Assembly (NCBI GenBank): GCA_027625915.1
Contig: JANTQA010000026.1
Span: forward strand, 2,976,001 to 3,040,000
Length of the DNA stretch: 64,000 bases
Source: Anaeramoeba flamelloides
Lineage: Eukaryota > Metamonada > Anaeramoebidae
Reading direction: 5' to 3'
Part shown: positions 22,509-33,773 of the stretch, piece by piece
Layout: every line of letters starts with the position of its first letter
Position numbering within the stretch: position 1 is the stretch's first letter
Position numbers and translations under genes: made by a program
Notes under the pieces: model-generated
Told to the model about the DNA's origin: nothing
The model's database searches: none
What the model saw: only the letters and a program-made list of their open reading frames with translations

Positions 22509-22905
22509 CTGGATTATAATTTTTTAAAAAATTGAAAGATTGATAGTTACCGAACGATTTTATGAATTAAATTATTATTATTTTATTAATAAAATCATAG
22601 AGTATATTTACTATTACCAAAATTTGGATAAATGTATGTAACTCTTATTTTATCTGTAAAATTTTAAAATCTCTATTTTTCATAATGTTCATATTAAAAC
22701 TTGTATAATGATGAATTTTATGAATTGTTAATGCGCTTTTTTTATTCAATATCTTCGAATAAGATTTATTTTTAAATGATAAAATCCCATCTTTGTTTTT
22801 GTCATACAAAAACTCGTCTATTGTTTCATTATCTTTTATTTTTACTCTTCTTTTTATTTCATCTACTTTTGATTTCTTTATTATTTATATCATATATATA
22901 TATAT

Positions 22906-24402
22906 ATATATATATCCCTTAGCACCCCGGATTTGCCTAAATTTCATCAAGTTTTTTAAATTAGATTTAAATTTATATTGATCTACTAATATATTAATTT
23001 TCTTATTTGTCTTTAATCCAGATTTGAATTATAATAAAAAGTCAAAATAGTTCAAAGATAAAGTAGTTAAGTTATTGATTTTTTTTTTGAAATTGGAAAA
23101 CAAAATAATAATTATTCATTTTTACATTTTTTTTAAAGATTTTTTTTTTTATTTTATTTTTTTAAATCAGAAATTTTATTACAATAATAGTAATTCAAAA
23201 CTCAACAAGTTGATTTATTAATAATAACCACCAAAAAAATTTTGCTAATTTTATTATAAAAAAAATAAATAAAAAAATAAATTACTTTGAAATTTAATTT
23301 TTTTTTAGAAAAAATTTCAATAAATATCCAATTAAGAGAAAAATAAAATTTATTTCTTTAGGTCAAAATTAAATTTTTAATATGAATAATTTTATAGAAC
23401 TTTTATTTAAACAATAGATAATAATTGAAAATCAAAAAAAAAAAAAAAATTGTAAAATAATTTCAATTTATTAAATTGGAATAAAACAAATATAAATTAC
23501 TTTTTAATCGATAAAATATTTATACCTAAATTTAAAATAAAAATAACTCTTAAATATTATTCCAATATAATAAAATAATCTCTGAAACCAAATTTTTTTT
23601 ATTTCATTTTGTTATTGGTAAAAAATTTGAATAATATATTTGCGATATTTGGATTTTTCCTTAATAAATTAATCCAGATCTTGTTAAATTAGTTCTGATA
23701 TATGGTCTCTAATTCAAGAATATTGTTTATTTTATGTCTAGATTTGAAAAAGTCAAAAATTAAAAAAATGTAAAAAATAAAAAAAAAATCAAATATTAAT
23801 CTGACTCGAACTATTGGCCAAATCATTTAAAATTGAAAAAAAATCTTGTTGAAAAAATTGTAAAATTTAGCAATGTTAAAAAATTTGATTTTTTTTTCTA
23901 ATTTAATTTATATTTTTTTTTATTTTTAAATTATTTAGAATCTAATATAGATATTGATATTGAATAGTAATCAGTTGATAAAACAAAATATCTATGTGAT
24001 GTTATAATAACTTCTATAATATATAAATTATTTAATCAAGCATTTTAGGCAATTTTTGGGTGCAAAGGGACCCAAAAAATTTCCAGTAAAGTATGATGTG
24101 TTTTAAATGTTAAAACTAAGAGGTTTTTGAAGTCTCGGCAAACTTTTCAAAAAAAAAAAAAAATTATTTTGACAAAATTTGGATTCAAATAATAAAATCA
24201 CAATAACCAAAAAAAAATTCCCAATGTTGAAAATTTTTTTTCAAATTATTTTTTTATTTTAACTATACAATTTTTAATTATAAAATTGTCTTTCTAAGAT
24301 AATTGTTTATTAATTCTATACCTTATTATCCTTTGATAACATTTCAAATTAAAAATTTTGTTTGAAATGTTTTTAGGTTATTTGGGGTGCTAAGGGATAT
24401 AT
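22906..24402. mobile_element. F1 DNA element, 1.5 kb, no transposase
   Basis: Ends are inverted: left atatatcccttagcacccc, right its complement (ggggtgctaagggatatat). A second copy of the whole 1.5 kb lies at 40297-41811 and aligns throughout by eye. Inserted in an (AT)n tract, consistent with a TA target. No open frame that could be a transposase, so non-autonomous. Confidence 0.75.
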
Positions 24403-24403
24403 A

Positions 24404-24945
24404 CCAATTCAAAATTTTCAACACACCAAAAGTTGATTTGTGAAAACAAAAACTTATTTAATCAATTCAAAAAGAAATACCCAATTAGAACGATTAGATA
24501 ATTGAAATTTTAAAAATTGTTTATAAATTACAATACGCACAAAATAAAAAATAAATAATTATCAATACTAATAAATTATTGGTGTGTCAAAAATTTTGGA
24601 GAGAGCAAAACAAAAAAATATATTGGTAAATTTGTTTAAATTCTATTCGGACTATTGATCGATAAATGGTTAAATACTACCAACTAATTTTATGTGCGTT
24701 CTTCTATTTGGAACAACTCAACTTTGACATAATATCAATTGTTGAAAAAATTATTGATGGAACGAAACAAGTTAGGTAATTCAAAAAATGAAATGAAAAC
24801 TTTATAAACTAAAATTAGAAAAAATGATTTTCATATTTGACAAAAATCAAAATTATTTCCGATTTCAATGAAATTATATTATAGTGATTCTTTGTAACAT
24901 TTTAGCTGTATGGAAAATTTTGAATTTTAGTTTATATAAATATAT
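24404..24945. mobile_element. F5 short DNA element, about 540 bp
   Basis: Left end ccaattcaaaattttcaaca, right end ctgtatggaaaattttgaat: inverted ends. Copies at 45588-46127 and, lacking the left end, 38640-39030 share ttggtgtgtcaaaaattttg. It abuts the right end of F1 within a few bases. Confidence 0.7.
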
Positions 24946-26088
24946 AATATTGTCCATTAAGTGGATATCAATTGTATTGTGTGAATTCTAAGTATTTATA
25001 GGGTTTGAATCAATATAATTTTTTTTTTTTTATTTATCAATACAAATCATTTTTTCATTTTTATTGCTTTTTTTAAGTTTTTTTTTGATACCTTAATTCA
25101 ATTTACAATTTTTTTTTATGGACAAGATTTAGAGTCACTTGGTTAAAAGGTGTTATTTAAAAGTTATTGAAACATTAAAAATGATTGTAGAAAAATCAAA
25201 TTAATATCTATTGGAATTTTCTTTGGATCTTGAATTCAAGATCAAAATAGATTTTGTTGTTTTTCTTTCAATAGATGACTCAAAAATTTATTTTTAAAAT
25301 TTTTTTAAGAAAATATATTGATAGATTAAATTTACTTCAGGTCTATATCAAATATTCTCTTATATGTATTAAACTTCTTCTATTTTATTTATTCTTAAAA
25401 AGTTCAATTTCCAAAGTAATTGATGGCTTTAACTTTTTTAGGCTACTTTGGCAGAAATTAGGTTTATTAATAGATTTATATTTTGATAAAACAAAATGGT
25501 AGTATAATTAATAAATGAATTATAATTTAAATTTTTCTTTTTTTTTATCACTTTAAAATTTCTCGGTCATTTGTTTTAATTCACTTAAAAAAATGATATA
25601 TTATATCCTAAAGAGACTCTATTGTTAATACTCTTTGTGTTTATTATTATGATTCCTCTCTTCCGAACTTTTAATTTAGAATGATAAAGAAATACAAATA
25701 ATCCCATAAGTTCTACAGTTTGGGATTCTATCATGGAAACGAAAAAGTTTACTTATCAATCAGAAATATTGTTTCAAGTTTAAATTTTATAAATATAAAA
25801 AAGAAAATAAATAATAATTTTTCATTTTATTTTTAATATTCCTTTATATTTTTTTTCCAAGAGTAAAGTATAACAATTGATCAAAACTTATATCGCTACT
25901 ACTTTTATCTTGAAAAAAAAAAACTATATAAGAAATCTACGAATAAAAATCGTGTAAAGTTCAAAAAAATGGTTGGCTGAAAATTGATCCTAAATCTTTT
26001 TCTTTAAAATGATAAGTATTATTTAAGGTGATAAGTATTATTTATTTTTGATAAAATTTGGTTTTTTAAAGCCGAATGATCCGTAATT

Positions 26089-29000
26089 TCAGTTCTTTTG
26101 AAGGTCCAATATTTTTTCGTTCTCTAAATCGGTAAAAAGTTTTTGTTCTTTATTGTGGTTGTGTTTAAGGTGAGAATATAATTTCGAAATTATTTGTTTT
26201 AATTGCTTGTTTTCATTTACGATTTTCATTTTATCTTCATTTTTTTTTTCATAATCCATATATTTTTTTTGGTAATATTCTTCCAAATCTAACAATTTTT
26301 TCCTATTTTTCGTATTTTGAGTTCTCGATTTGGAAGTAAGCTTTACAATGTGCTCATCACGAATAAGCTTCATATTTTCAATTACTTTCACAAGTGAATT
26401 GAGATCTTTAATTAAATCCATTTCATATTTGATTTTATCTAATCCTCTTGACTTATTTTTCATGGATTCAATGATTTGATCTATTTTGTTTTGTTCTTCG
26501 TAATCATCTAATGGATTTATTAAAAAAAAAAAAAAAAAAAAGGAATAATAATAAAGAGAAAAATAGAATATTAAAAATAATGGAAAAAAGAGGGTTTGGT
26601 TGATTTCGAAAAATTGAGATTTGAAATTAATTTAGTATTTGTTGAATTGTTTGAATATAATAGAAATGAAAAAATTGCTCGTTTCTGAGCTGTTCTTACC
26701 AATAACAAATGTTTGTGAATATTCACTCCCTGTGTTTATTTTCGTTTCGCTTACTGAAGATGTTAATAGTGTTGTTTCATCAAGTGATTTTACTTTTTTA
26801 TCTTTCTTTGATTTTTTTTCTTTTTTTTCTTTTTTTGTTTTTTTTGCTTTTTTTGATTTATGTGATTTTTTTGATTTTTTTTCTTTTTCATTTTCGGTTG
26901 TAAAATCAGAATTATTAGATGTGTTGTGTGATGTTATTGATGTTTCATCACTAATTTTTACCTTTAAAAGACTAGAATCTATTTTATTCGGTTCTTCAAG
27001 TTCACTATTATCCATTACTGTTCTTTTTTTAAAAATTACTTGAATATGGGGCTTGTCTCCAACAGAGATCAATGTACAATAAAGCCACAATGGATTATAT
27101 TCTCCAAATTGATCCATTCCATCCCAGGGAACAGTTAATAACCCGTCTTTAGTTTTCATTATGTTGCCAACTGCTATTTTTATTGCTGTTTGGGTGTCGC
27201 AATTATAAACGCTTTGTGTTTCTTTTTAATTGAATTTTTTTTTTTTTTAATTTTTTATTTAGAGAAAAATAATGGGGATTAATATTAAGAGCACCAATTT
27301 TTTAATCACAAAGTCTGGATTTCTAAATATAAAATAAATAATTTTTCTATTAAACTTTTTTTCAGTCATAGTAGCCCAGTTTTATTGAAGAAATAGAACA
27401 TATTCCATGAGTTTAATTCAAGGTTCTTCTCAAAAAAAAATTTCAAGTTTTGGATCAGATCATTTTTTCTAATTTAGTCAAATTTTTTTTTTTTTTTTTT
27501 TCTTATTCTTTTTTTTTTATAAAGCCAATTTGATATAAAAAATTTAAAAAACTCAAAATTAACATTCAGAAAATTGAATCTTTGTATTTTTTTAAAAATC
27601 CATACATTTATATTAAAAAATCTTCTTGAGTACAATAAATAATTTTCCAAAGAAAGCGAGAAATTTTGCATTAAAGTTCTAATCAAAGTATATCAAAAAA
27701 ATTTTTGTGGCATTTTATTTTTTTTTTTGAAATTTTGAGTTTGTTCAAGTATTTCTTATATGAATATCAACTCTATTGTAGTCTTAATTATTTCTCTTAT
27801 TTCTAGTCAATCGGGTGTTGGTTTATTCTAAAAAAAAAGTGAATTTTTCATTTTTAGGTAAGTAACTCTGGGTGAAATAGTGTTTATTTTAAATAATAAT
27901 AATATTAATAATATTATTAATAATCAAGACCCTATATGTTTATTATCTCTAGTGGATAACAAAGCTATTTTTGAGTCTTTTTAAAAACATCTAAATATAA
28001 GTTTGGGATTTTGGAATGTGTTGTAGAGTGCTTTCGGGTGATGTCAAGTACCTTGGTTTTCCAGAATTCAAAAGAATAGAGTAAAATCAATGATTTTTAC
28101 TCTATTATTTTAAACCCTGGAAAAGCGAAAGGCTATTTTCTTTTAAATTAAAAAATAAAAAAAAAAATGAAGGGTGGTTTTCTGATGATTTTCTGTTTTG
28201 TTCTGAAAATATATCCATTTCCATAATAAACATAAAACTCAAGAATATCTAACAAGAAATTAGAATAATTAAAAACTCATCCCTTAAATTGCGATAAAAA
28301 AAAAAAAATTAAGTTTTGATAAATATAAATCAATTTATTCAAAAAAATACTTCAGGTTTTAATATTTTTATGATTTTAGAACGTTTTATTTACTTTTTTT
28401 ATTTTTTTTTCATTTATTCCAATTTGCCTGATGTTGAATTGTAATTTAAAACTAAAATATATCAATACAAATAATAAAAAGTTTGGATATTAAAGAAAAT
28501 TGTATCCTTTAAATTAATTTCTTTTGGGCATAGTTTGTAAAAAATAAACAAACCACATTTACTTTTGGTTCTCCATAATCAATTCAAATAACAAATGAAA
28601 TTCCGTTACATTTTAAAGTGTGATCAAATAGTTATTATTCTTAAATTATCAATTATTTTTTTGCTAATTCTATATTTTATTTGAAGCGTATTGAAAAGAA
28701 TATCATGGGATTTATTTGCTTAATTGATTCACAAATTATCAAAAAAATCAAGATTTAAAAATTAAAAGATTAAAAAGATGGATAAAATACTCTTTTATTA
28801 TCGTCAATTCCACCTTGAAGGCACAAACCCACAGTGGATGTTAAGGTACAATAAAATCGCAAATTAAAGCACATTTTTTTGAATTTTTTTTACACAGTTT
28901 ATTTAACTAGAACTTGGAAAATGTGATTAATTTGGGGTTTTTGTGTGCCTTGCATTCCACTGGGGGTTTGTGCCTTAAAAGTAGAACTGGCTGTTCAAAA

Positions 29001-32000
29001 AAATAAATAGGGTCAATAAAAACTTTTCAGGTATATAATTTCAACAAAATTTGGGGATACATAAAATTAATTCCAAATTAAGGCACATTGTTTGCAAAAA
29101 TTTTTACTCCAGTTTATCTTGCCAATATCTGAATTCTTGTGTATTCAATTAGGAATTATTTTTATGCATTAAAATTAGTTTAAAGTTTGCACCTTAAAAG
29201 TTGCACTGGCTGTAAAATGTTCAAACATAATGTCAGAATTTACTACTAAAATTGAATAAATAAAATGAATATTTTATCGAAAAGTTCAATGCGGAAGCTT
29301 AATTAAATCTCTAGGGATATCATTTCTATTTATTTTTGTCAATTTTCTGTTTTCTAACAAGCAACAATTAGTCAAATATTTTTGTGTAAGATTAAAATTA
29401 AAATTTTCATATAGTAACTTGAAAATAACATTAATTTTAAAAATTACTGAAATAATAATAATAATAATAATATATACGCCATTTATTAATAAATAAGATC
29501 TAACACCAGTGTTAATTCGATTTTGAGTGGTGTGGGTAATTTATTCAGCTTGTTCATATTTACTTACATGGAAAACTGATAACTTGAAAGGCAATAAAAG
29601 TTTAAAGTAAATTATTTCATGATTCAGAAGGCAAAATAAGTGATCAAATCATTATTTTACTGTTAAAAAGATAGATTTAAAATTTTTCTTCATTAGATCC
29701 TTTCTGTAATTATTCCAATTGTATTCTTCAAAATACCCTTTAAAAATGCGATTAATGGATTTTTTTAAATTTTTTCTGTAATCAAATGTATAAAATTATT
29801 TACTTTAAGCTTTTATTATCTTTCAATTTATCACTTTTAATGTAAGTAATCCGAAAATGCTAAATAAATTGGGTTTATTGTGACTAATTTTGTTTGTATT
29901 TTCATTTCCTGTCCTGAAAGAAAGATTACGAATTGATATATATATATATATATAGATAGATAGATAGATATATAAATTTATTACAACCAAAACCAAAAGA
30001 TTGAAACTTTTTTCACCAATATAAAATAAAACAAATTTCTCTTTAAAAAATTTCCTGTTAGAAAATCTTGTTTAAAAAAGGTATCTTTTTTTTAGGAATT
30101 CGGGCAAATAAGAGGAATTAAAAACTCCTCCGTTAAATAATAAAAAAAAAAAAAAAATGAAATAATTCATTTTTATTGAAAGTAAAAATGATAACAACAC
30201 TCTTTTAAAGTTGTTAGTATGTTTGTGGTAGTTATTTGAAGGTACACTGAATTGAAAAATTAATTTTTCAAAGTTTTCATTTTATCTTTTTCGAGAAAAA
30301 GTTAAAAATCATCTGTTTTGAAAATAGATCCTTCAAGACTTGATTTTAAAACATAAAATAATAACAAAATCAAATTTACTTTTTTTAAAAAAGCCGAAAT
30401 TATTATATAGTATTGAAAAAAATGCCGGACACGAAAATAATCACTGATAAGATTTTCAATTGTTAATATTAGGAAAATTATTGTCTAAATTCAAATATTT
30501 ACAATCAAATCCTTTTTATAAATAACCTAAATTTTTTATGAACTTGGTAATAAACCTGCCTAAAGTTCATTAAAGTGGGGTGCCTCTAGAATACTCATTT
30601 AATTGTTTGATAACCCAAAGTAGATCTAATTTATTTTGAAAAACCATCGTATTTTATAGATTTTTTTCTCAATTTGTAAAATGATAATTTTTATTCTTAG
30701 TTTTTTGATTGATTGAATGGTGTTTTGAGCTGGTGTAATTTAATTAATTCTCATTCTAATAAGTAAATAGCTTTGTTTTTCAATATTCAATTCTTAAAAA
30801 AAAAGGATTTGATTGTAAATAAAAGAAATTAGAAAACAATTTTCCTAATATTCAAAATTAGAAATCTTGTCACAGATTATTTTCAGGTTCTGTATTTTTT
30901 TCAATACTATACACCAAATTTTCATTTGAGTTAAAAATAATTTATTTTAGTGAAAAAAATACAGAACCTGAAAATAATCTGTGACAAGATTTCTAATTTT
31001 GAATATTAGGAAAATTGCAGAGCAATTGCAAATATTTGAAATTAAAGTCTTTTTTTTTAAGAATTGAATATTGAAAAACAAAGCTATTTACTTATTAGAA
31101 TGAGAATTAATTAAATTACACCAGCTCAAAACACCATTCAATCAATCAAAAAACTAAGAATAAAAATTATCATTTTACAAATTGAGAAAAAAATCTATAA
31201 AATACGATGGTTTTTCAAAATAAATTAGATCTACTTTGGGTTATCAAACAATTAAATGAGTATTCTAGAGGCACCCCACTTTAATGAACTTTAGGCAGGT
31301 TTATTACCAAGTTCATAAAAAATTTAGGTAAGTTATAAAAACGATTTGATTTTAAAATAAAAGAAATTGATTAAGCAATTCCAGCAATTTCACTAATATT
31401 AGCAATTAAAAATCTTGTCCTGGATTATTTTCATAACAGGTATTTTTTTCAAAACCCTAAATGTTTTTTTCTCCAAATTAAATTAACTTTAATGATGGGA
31501 AAGGTGCAAATTTCAAAATATTAATACATTTCCAAAGAAAGAACAAGAGGAAAAGGAAAAGATAAAAAGTAATATATTTGTGTGTAGTCCTTTTGCTGTT
31601 AAAAAAAGCAAACAAACAATAATCAAAAAGATTTTTTTCGAAAAAAAGATAAGAATAGTTTTTGAAATTGATGAGTTAAAAAAAATGTGTGTCGAAAAGT
31701 TTAAATTCATGTTAGCAAAATACAAAAGCAAGTTGCTTTTTCGTTATAGAAGGCCTAAACATTAGACGATCAAAGAAACCAACAATAAACCCTAAGTAAA
31801 TAGGGTTCTGATTTCTTCAAGACCAATTATTTAAATATAAATTCTAAAAATGAAGGATCAAATTGGAAAATTTTTGTCAAAAAAAAGAGTGAATTTTTGA
31901 GAAAATTTTTATCACAATAAAAAATGGAACAAAAATTACAAAAAAATTTGAACAAATTGCCATCGTAATTTATAATTTACTTAAAACAGATAAGGAGTTT

Positions 32001-32668
32001 ACTTTCAAAATTGATTTGAACTTAGGTATACTATTCGAGTAGTGAATTGGATGTTGCCTTGGAACAAGAAGAAAAAAAAACGGATTATATATTGAAACAT
32101 GGATTATAGGCTTTTGGCATGCATTATTTTGATTACCGTATGTAAAATAGATAATCAATTTTTTCTAATCTTTAAGGAATAAATATTTTATTTATTTTTC
32201 TTGATTTTTTAAAAAAAATTATTTCCAAGGTTTTCAAAAGACTTGAAAGAAAATGAACAAAATACCAGAGACAAAGCAGAAAATCATTTCAAAAATCATA
32301 AACTTTCATAAAAAAAATATACTCTTTTAAAATACGACCGAGGTCCGAACTCTTCTCAAGTAAATTAATAGTGGAAAATTCTTTCACCTGAATAAATCTT
32401 TGAGATAAAAAAAAAGAATAAGAAAAGAAAATCAAAAAGAACTTAAAACCAATAATAACTTACTCTGTGAGATGCGGCCAGGTTTGTGGTTCTTAAACAA
32501 ATGATCTTTACCAACCCATCCTATTTCTGGAAGTAGTTTTGAGGTAAAGTCAATAATTGTACCTTCTCCATTTAAAACTGCTGCTGGAAGCTTGGAGTTT
32601 TCGAGTCTTTTTAAATATTTTTTATAGTGCCTTTTTTTAATGTTATGACTATTTGAAGAATTTCCCAT
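26089..32668 (-). CDS. PAS-domain protein with Lys-rich linker and coiled coil, 3 exons
   Basis: Exon 1 32668-32464, exon 2 27221-26700, exon 3 26507-26089; introns of 5242 and 192 bases, both GT-AG (donors A|GTAAGT and G|GTAAGA). Phases match (68 codons+1; 2+520; the last 419) and the total is 1146 bases, 381 aa. Exon 1 starts MGNSSNSHNIKKRHYKK and carries the first half of a PAS fold (KLPAAVLNGEGTIIDFTSKL, then LLPEIGWVGKDHLF); exon 2 opens with the second half (TQSVYNCDTQTAIKIAVGNI, later NPLWLYCTLISVGDKPHIQV, IFKKR). Then a Lys/Ser linker (KKSKKSHKSKKAKK) and, in exon 3, a coiled coil (LEEYYQKKYMDYEKK, ENKQLKQIISKLY). PAS folds sense ligands or mediate pairing; no kinase or other output domain follows, so it may act through the coiled coil. 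The exon 1 to exon 2 join is inferred from phase and domain continuity, not from transcripts. Confidence 0.7.
27351..27886. mobile_element. F2 element inside the PAS intron
   Basis: Left end taaactttttttcagtcata with gtagcccag, right end actctgggtgaaatagtgtt: F2 ends 535 bp apart. The interior resembles the copies at 41934-42518 and 60776-61312 (gaagaaatagaacatattcc). Confidence 0.65.
28801..28996. mobile_element. F3 short element inside the PAS intron
   Basis: Left tcaattccaccttgaaggca with caaac, right gtttgtgccttaaaagtaga with actggctgt; palindromic ends as in the 50772-50966 copy. Confidence 0.6.
29020..29214. mobile_element. F3 short element, left end eroded
   Basis: The right end (agtttgcaccttaaaagttg then cactggctgta) is clear; the left only keeps tttcaacaaaatttggggat. 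It follows the previous F3 copy within 25 bases. Confidence 0.45.
29937..29974. repeat. (TA)n then (GATA)n microsatellite
   Basis: About nine TA repeats run into about four GATA repeats and back to TA, within the PAS intron. Confidence 0.85.
30406..31459. mobile_element. two F4 elements head to head, forming a 0.8 kb palindrome
   Basis: The left copy (30406-30912) and right copy (about 30945-31459) are near-perfect reverse complements: ctttaggcaggtttattacc at 31290 matches ggtaataaacctgcctaaag at 30546, and cagaacctgaaaataatctg at 30962 matches its complement near 30880. Arms of at least 400 bases face each other across about 50 bases of unique spacer. Both outer ends keep F4 termini. Lies wholly inside the first PAS intron. 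Confidence 0.8.
31504..31765 (+). CDS. possible orphan exon, 3' end inside an F6 element
   Basis: Plus-strand frame opening after gatgggaaag: it reads CKFQNINTFPKKEQEEKEK, later IFVCSPFAVKKSK and RIVFEIDELKKMCVEKF, then stops at TAG 31763. The last about 16 codons (from roughly 31712) lie in sequence shared with F6 copies, so the present stop would be supplied by the element. It sits antisense inside the PAS intron. No upstream exon or recognised domain; might be a decayed gene piece. Confidence 0.25.
31712..32150. mobile_element. F6 short DNA element, left end eroded
   Basis: The right end gcattattttgattaccgta matches the inverted end of the copy at 36035-36513. The interior atcaaagaaaccaacaataa and gtgaattggatgttgccttg recur there in reverse. 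Inside the PAS intron. Confidence 0.6.
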
Positions 32669-32755
32669 TGTAAAAATTAAAAATTGTTAGAAAGAATTGA
32701 TTGAAAGTAATAAGAAAAATTGATTTAAAAAAAAATGAAAATTATATTTTGTAAA

Positions 32756-32893
32756 ATGGAAAAAGGAATCAAGTTTTTTTACACAGACAGTGTTGCAAAG
32801 AAAAGACTTTTACATCCCTCAAATAAAGTTACAAAAATTAATTCTCATAAAAATAAAAGAGAAAAAGTATCTAGTGAACCAAACAGCAATTGA
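32756..32893 (+). CDS. small open frame divergent from the PAS gene, 45 aa
   Basis: ATG at 32756, 87 bases from the PAS start and pointing away from it: MEKGIKFFYTDSVAKKRLL, ending SSEPNSN and TGA. Composition is coding-like and the divergent placement suggests a shared promoter, but a second frame over the same bases is also open, so chance is possible. An alternative is a first exon ending at GTATCT near 32868. No family recognised. Confidence 0.25.
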   Translation: MEKGIKFFYTDSVAKKRLLHPSNKVTKINSHKNKREKVSSEPNSN

Positions 32894-33608
32894 TGAGACC
32901 TTTCCAAGAGTCTTCCTGTTAATATAAATCCCAAAAAAAAAACACTTTTAAATAAAAAATAAAAGGATTTTCTTTCTGGTTATTTACCTAAAACGGAAAG
33001 CTTTTTTTCTCACCTCAAGACAAACAAGAAGAGTAAAAGAATTTGCCATTTGTTTATTGATAAACAAAAGTAGATTCAATCCTAAAATCCCAAACAGTTG
33101 AACAATACTGATCACAAAAATCACCTAGCCTTCAATGTTTTAATATGATTTAGACCCCAGATCTTCAAAAAATCACGTTTCTAAAAACTATTGACAAATT
33201 CACAATCAAAAAATTCTTTTAGTAGTAAACAGGGTTTTGGATTCCTTTAACAAGAACGGGTCTAAATAGATTTGAAATTTACCTGAAAGGGTAAAAAATT
33301 TATAAAATCTAGTTGAAAAAATAAATTTAAATACCCAAAATTTTCTTTCAACTGAACAAAAAACCCTTAAAATGAAATTGGAAAAATTATCAAATACAGC
33401 AATTATAAAAGCGTCTTCCTAATCATACCTTTTTTGTATTACCAAGGTAATTAACTCTAATTTTTTTTTCAAAAAGTTAGCACTCTAATTTGAAGTATAA
33501 ATGGGAAACAATTTTCCCTTCCTTTTCCATCTTTTTTCTTTTTTAAATTTAGAACTCAAAGAAGAGGGGGAGTTGTAATCTGTGGTTTCGATCTCTATGG
33601 AATGAAAA

Positions 33609-33773
33609 ATGGCAAATGAAAAGGAACTGAAATTTTTTCCTCTTTTGACTTCCGATACTAGTAGAGTAATTATTTACACAAGGTTACAATTAAACCCGAT
33701 AAGTAGCAACGTTTATCAACTTTTGAGAAAGGAGTTATCATTTTTAAAAAGAAATTCTATTTTTCCACAATAA
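33609..33773 (+). CDS. small open frame, 54 aa
   Basis: ATG at 33609, preceded in frame by TGA; MANEKELKFFPLLTSDTSR, then VIIYTRLQLNPISSNVYQLL, ending RNSIFPQ and TAA. Balanced composition for this genome. The nucleotide block tttatcaacttttgagaaag recurs with changes near 21632, where the frame is not kept, which argues for a repeat rather than a gene. Confidence 0.25.
   Translation: MANEKELKFFPLLTSDTSRVIIYTRLQLNPISSNVYQLLRKELSFLKRNSIFPQ

Larger units (their letters stand above)
19385..26088. other. repeat-dominated stretch between the RING and PAS genes
   Basis: Holds an F4 element (20018-20485), a 1.5 kb F1 element (22906-24402), an F5 element (24404-24945) and a copy of the gatttagagtcacttggt block near 25128-25330. 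Possible exon-like islands at 21868-22009 (+) and 22372-22508 (-). A minus-strand open frame at about 22633-22890 contains DKNKDGILSFKN, which resembles an EF-hand loop, but has no start or splice partner. No other gene seen. Confidence 0.5.

Noticed and set aside
22633-22890. Minus-strand frame with an EF-hand-like DKNKDGILSFKN
   Set aside because: A single loop lacking the final Glu, no start or splice partner, adjacent to an F1 insertion; chance frames of 78 codons are expected in this composition.
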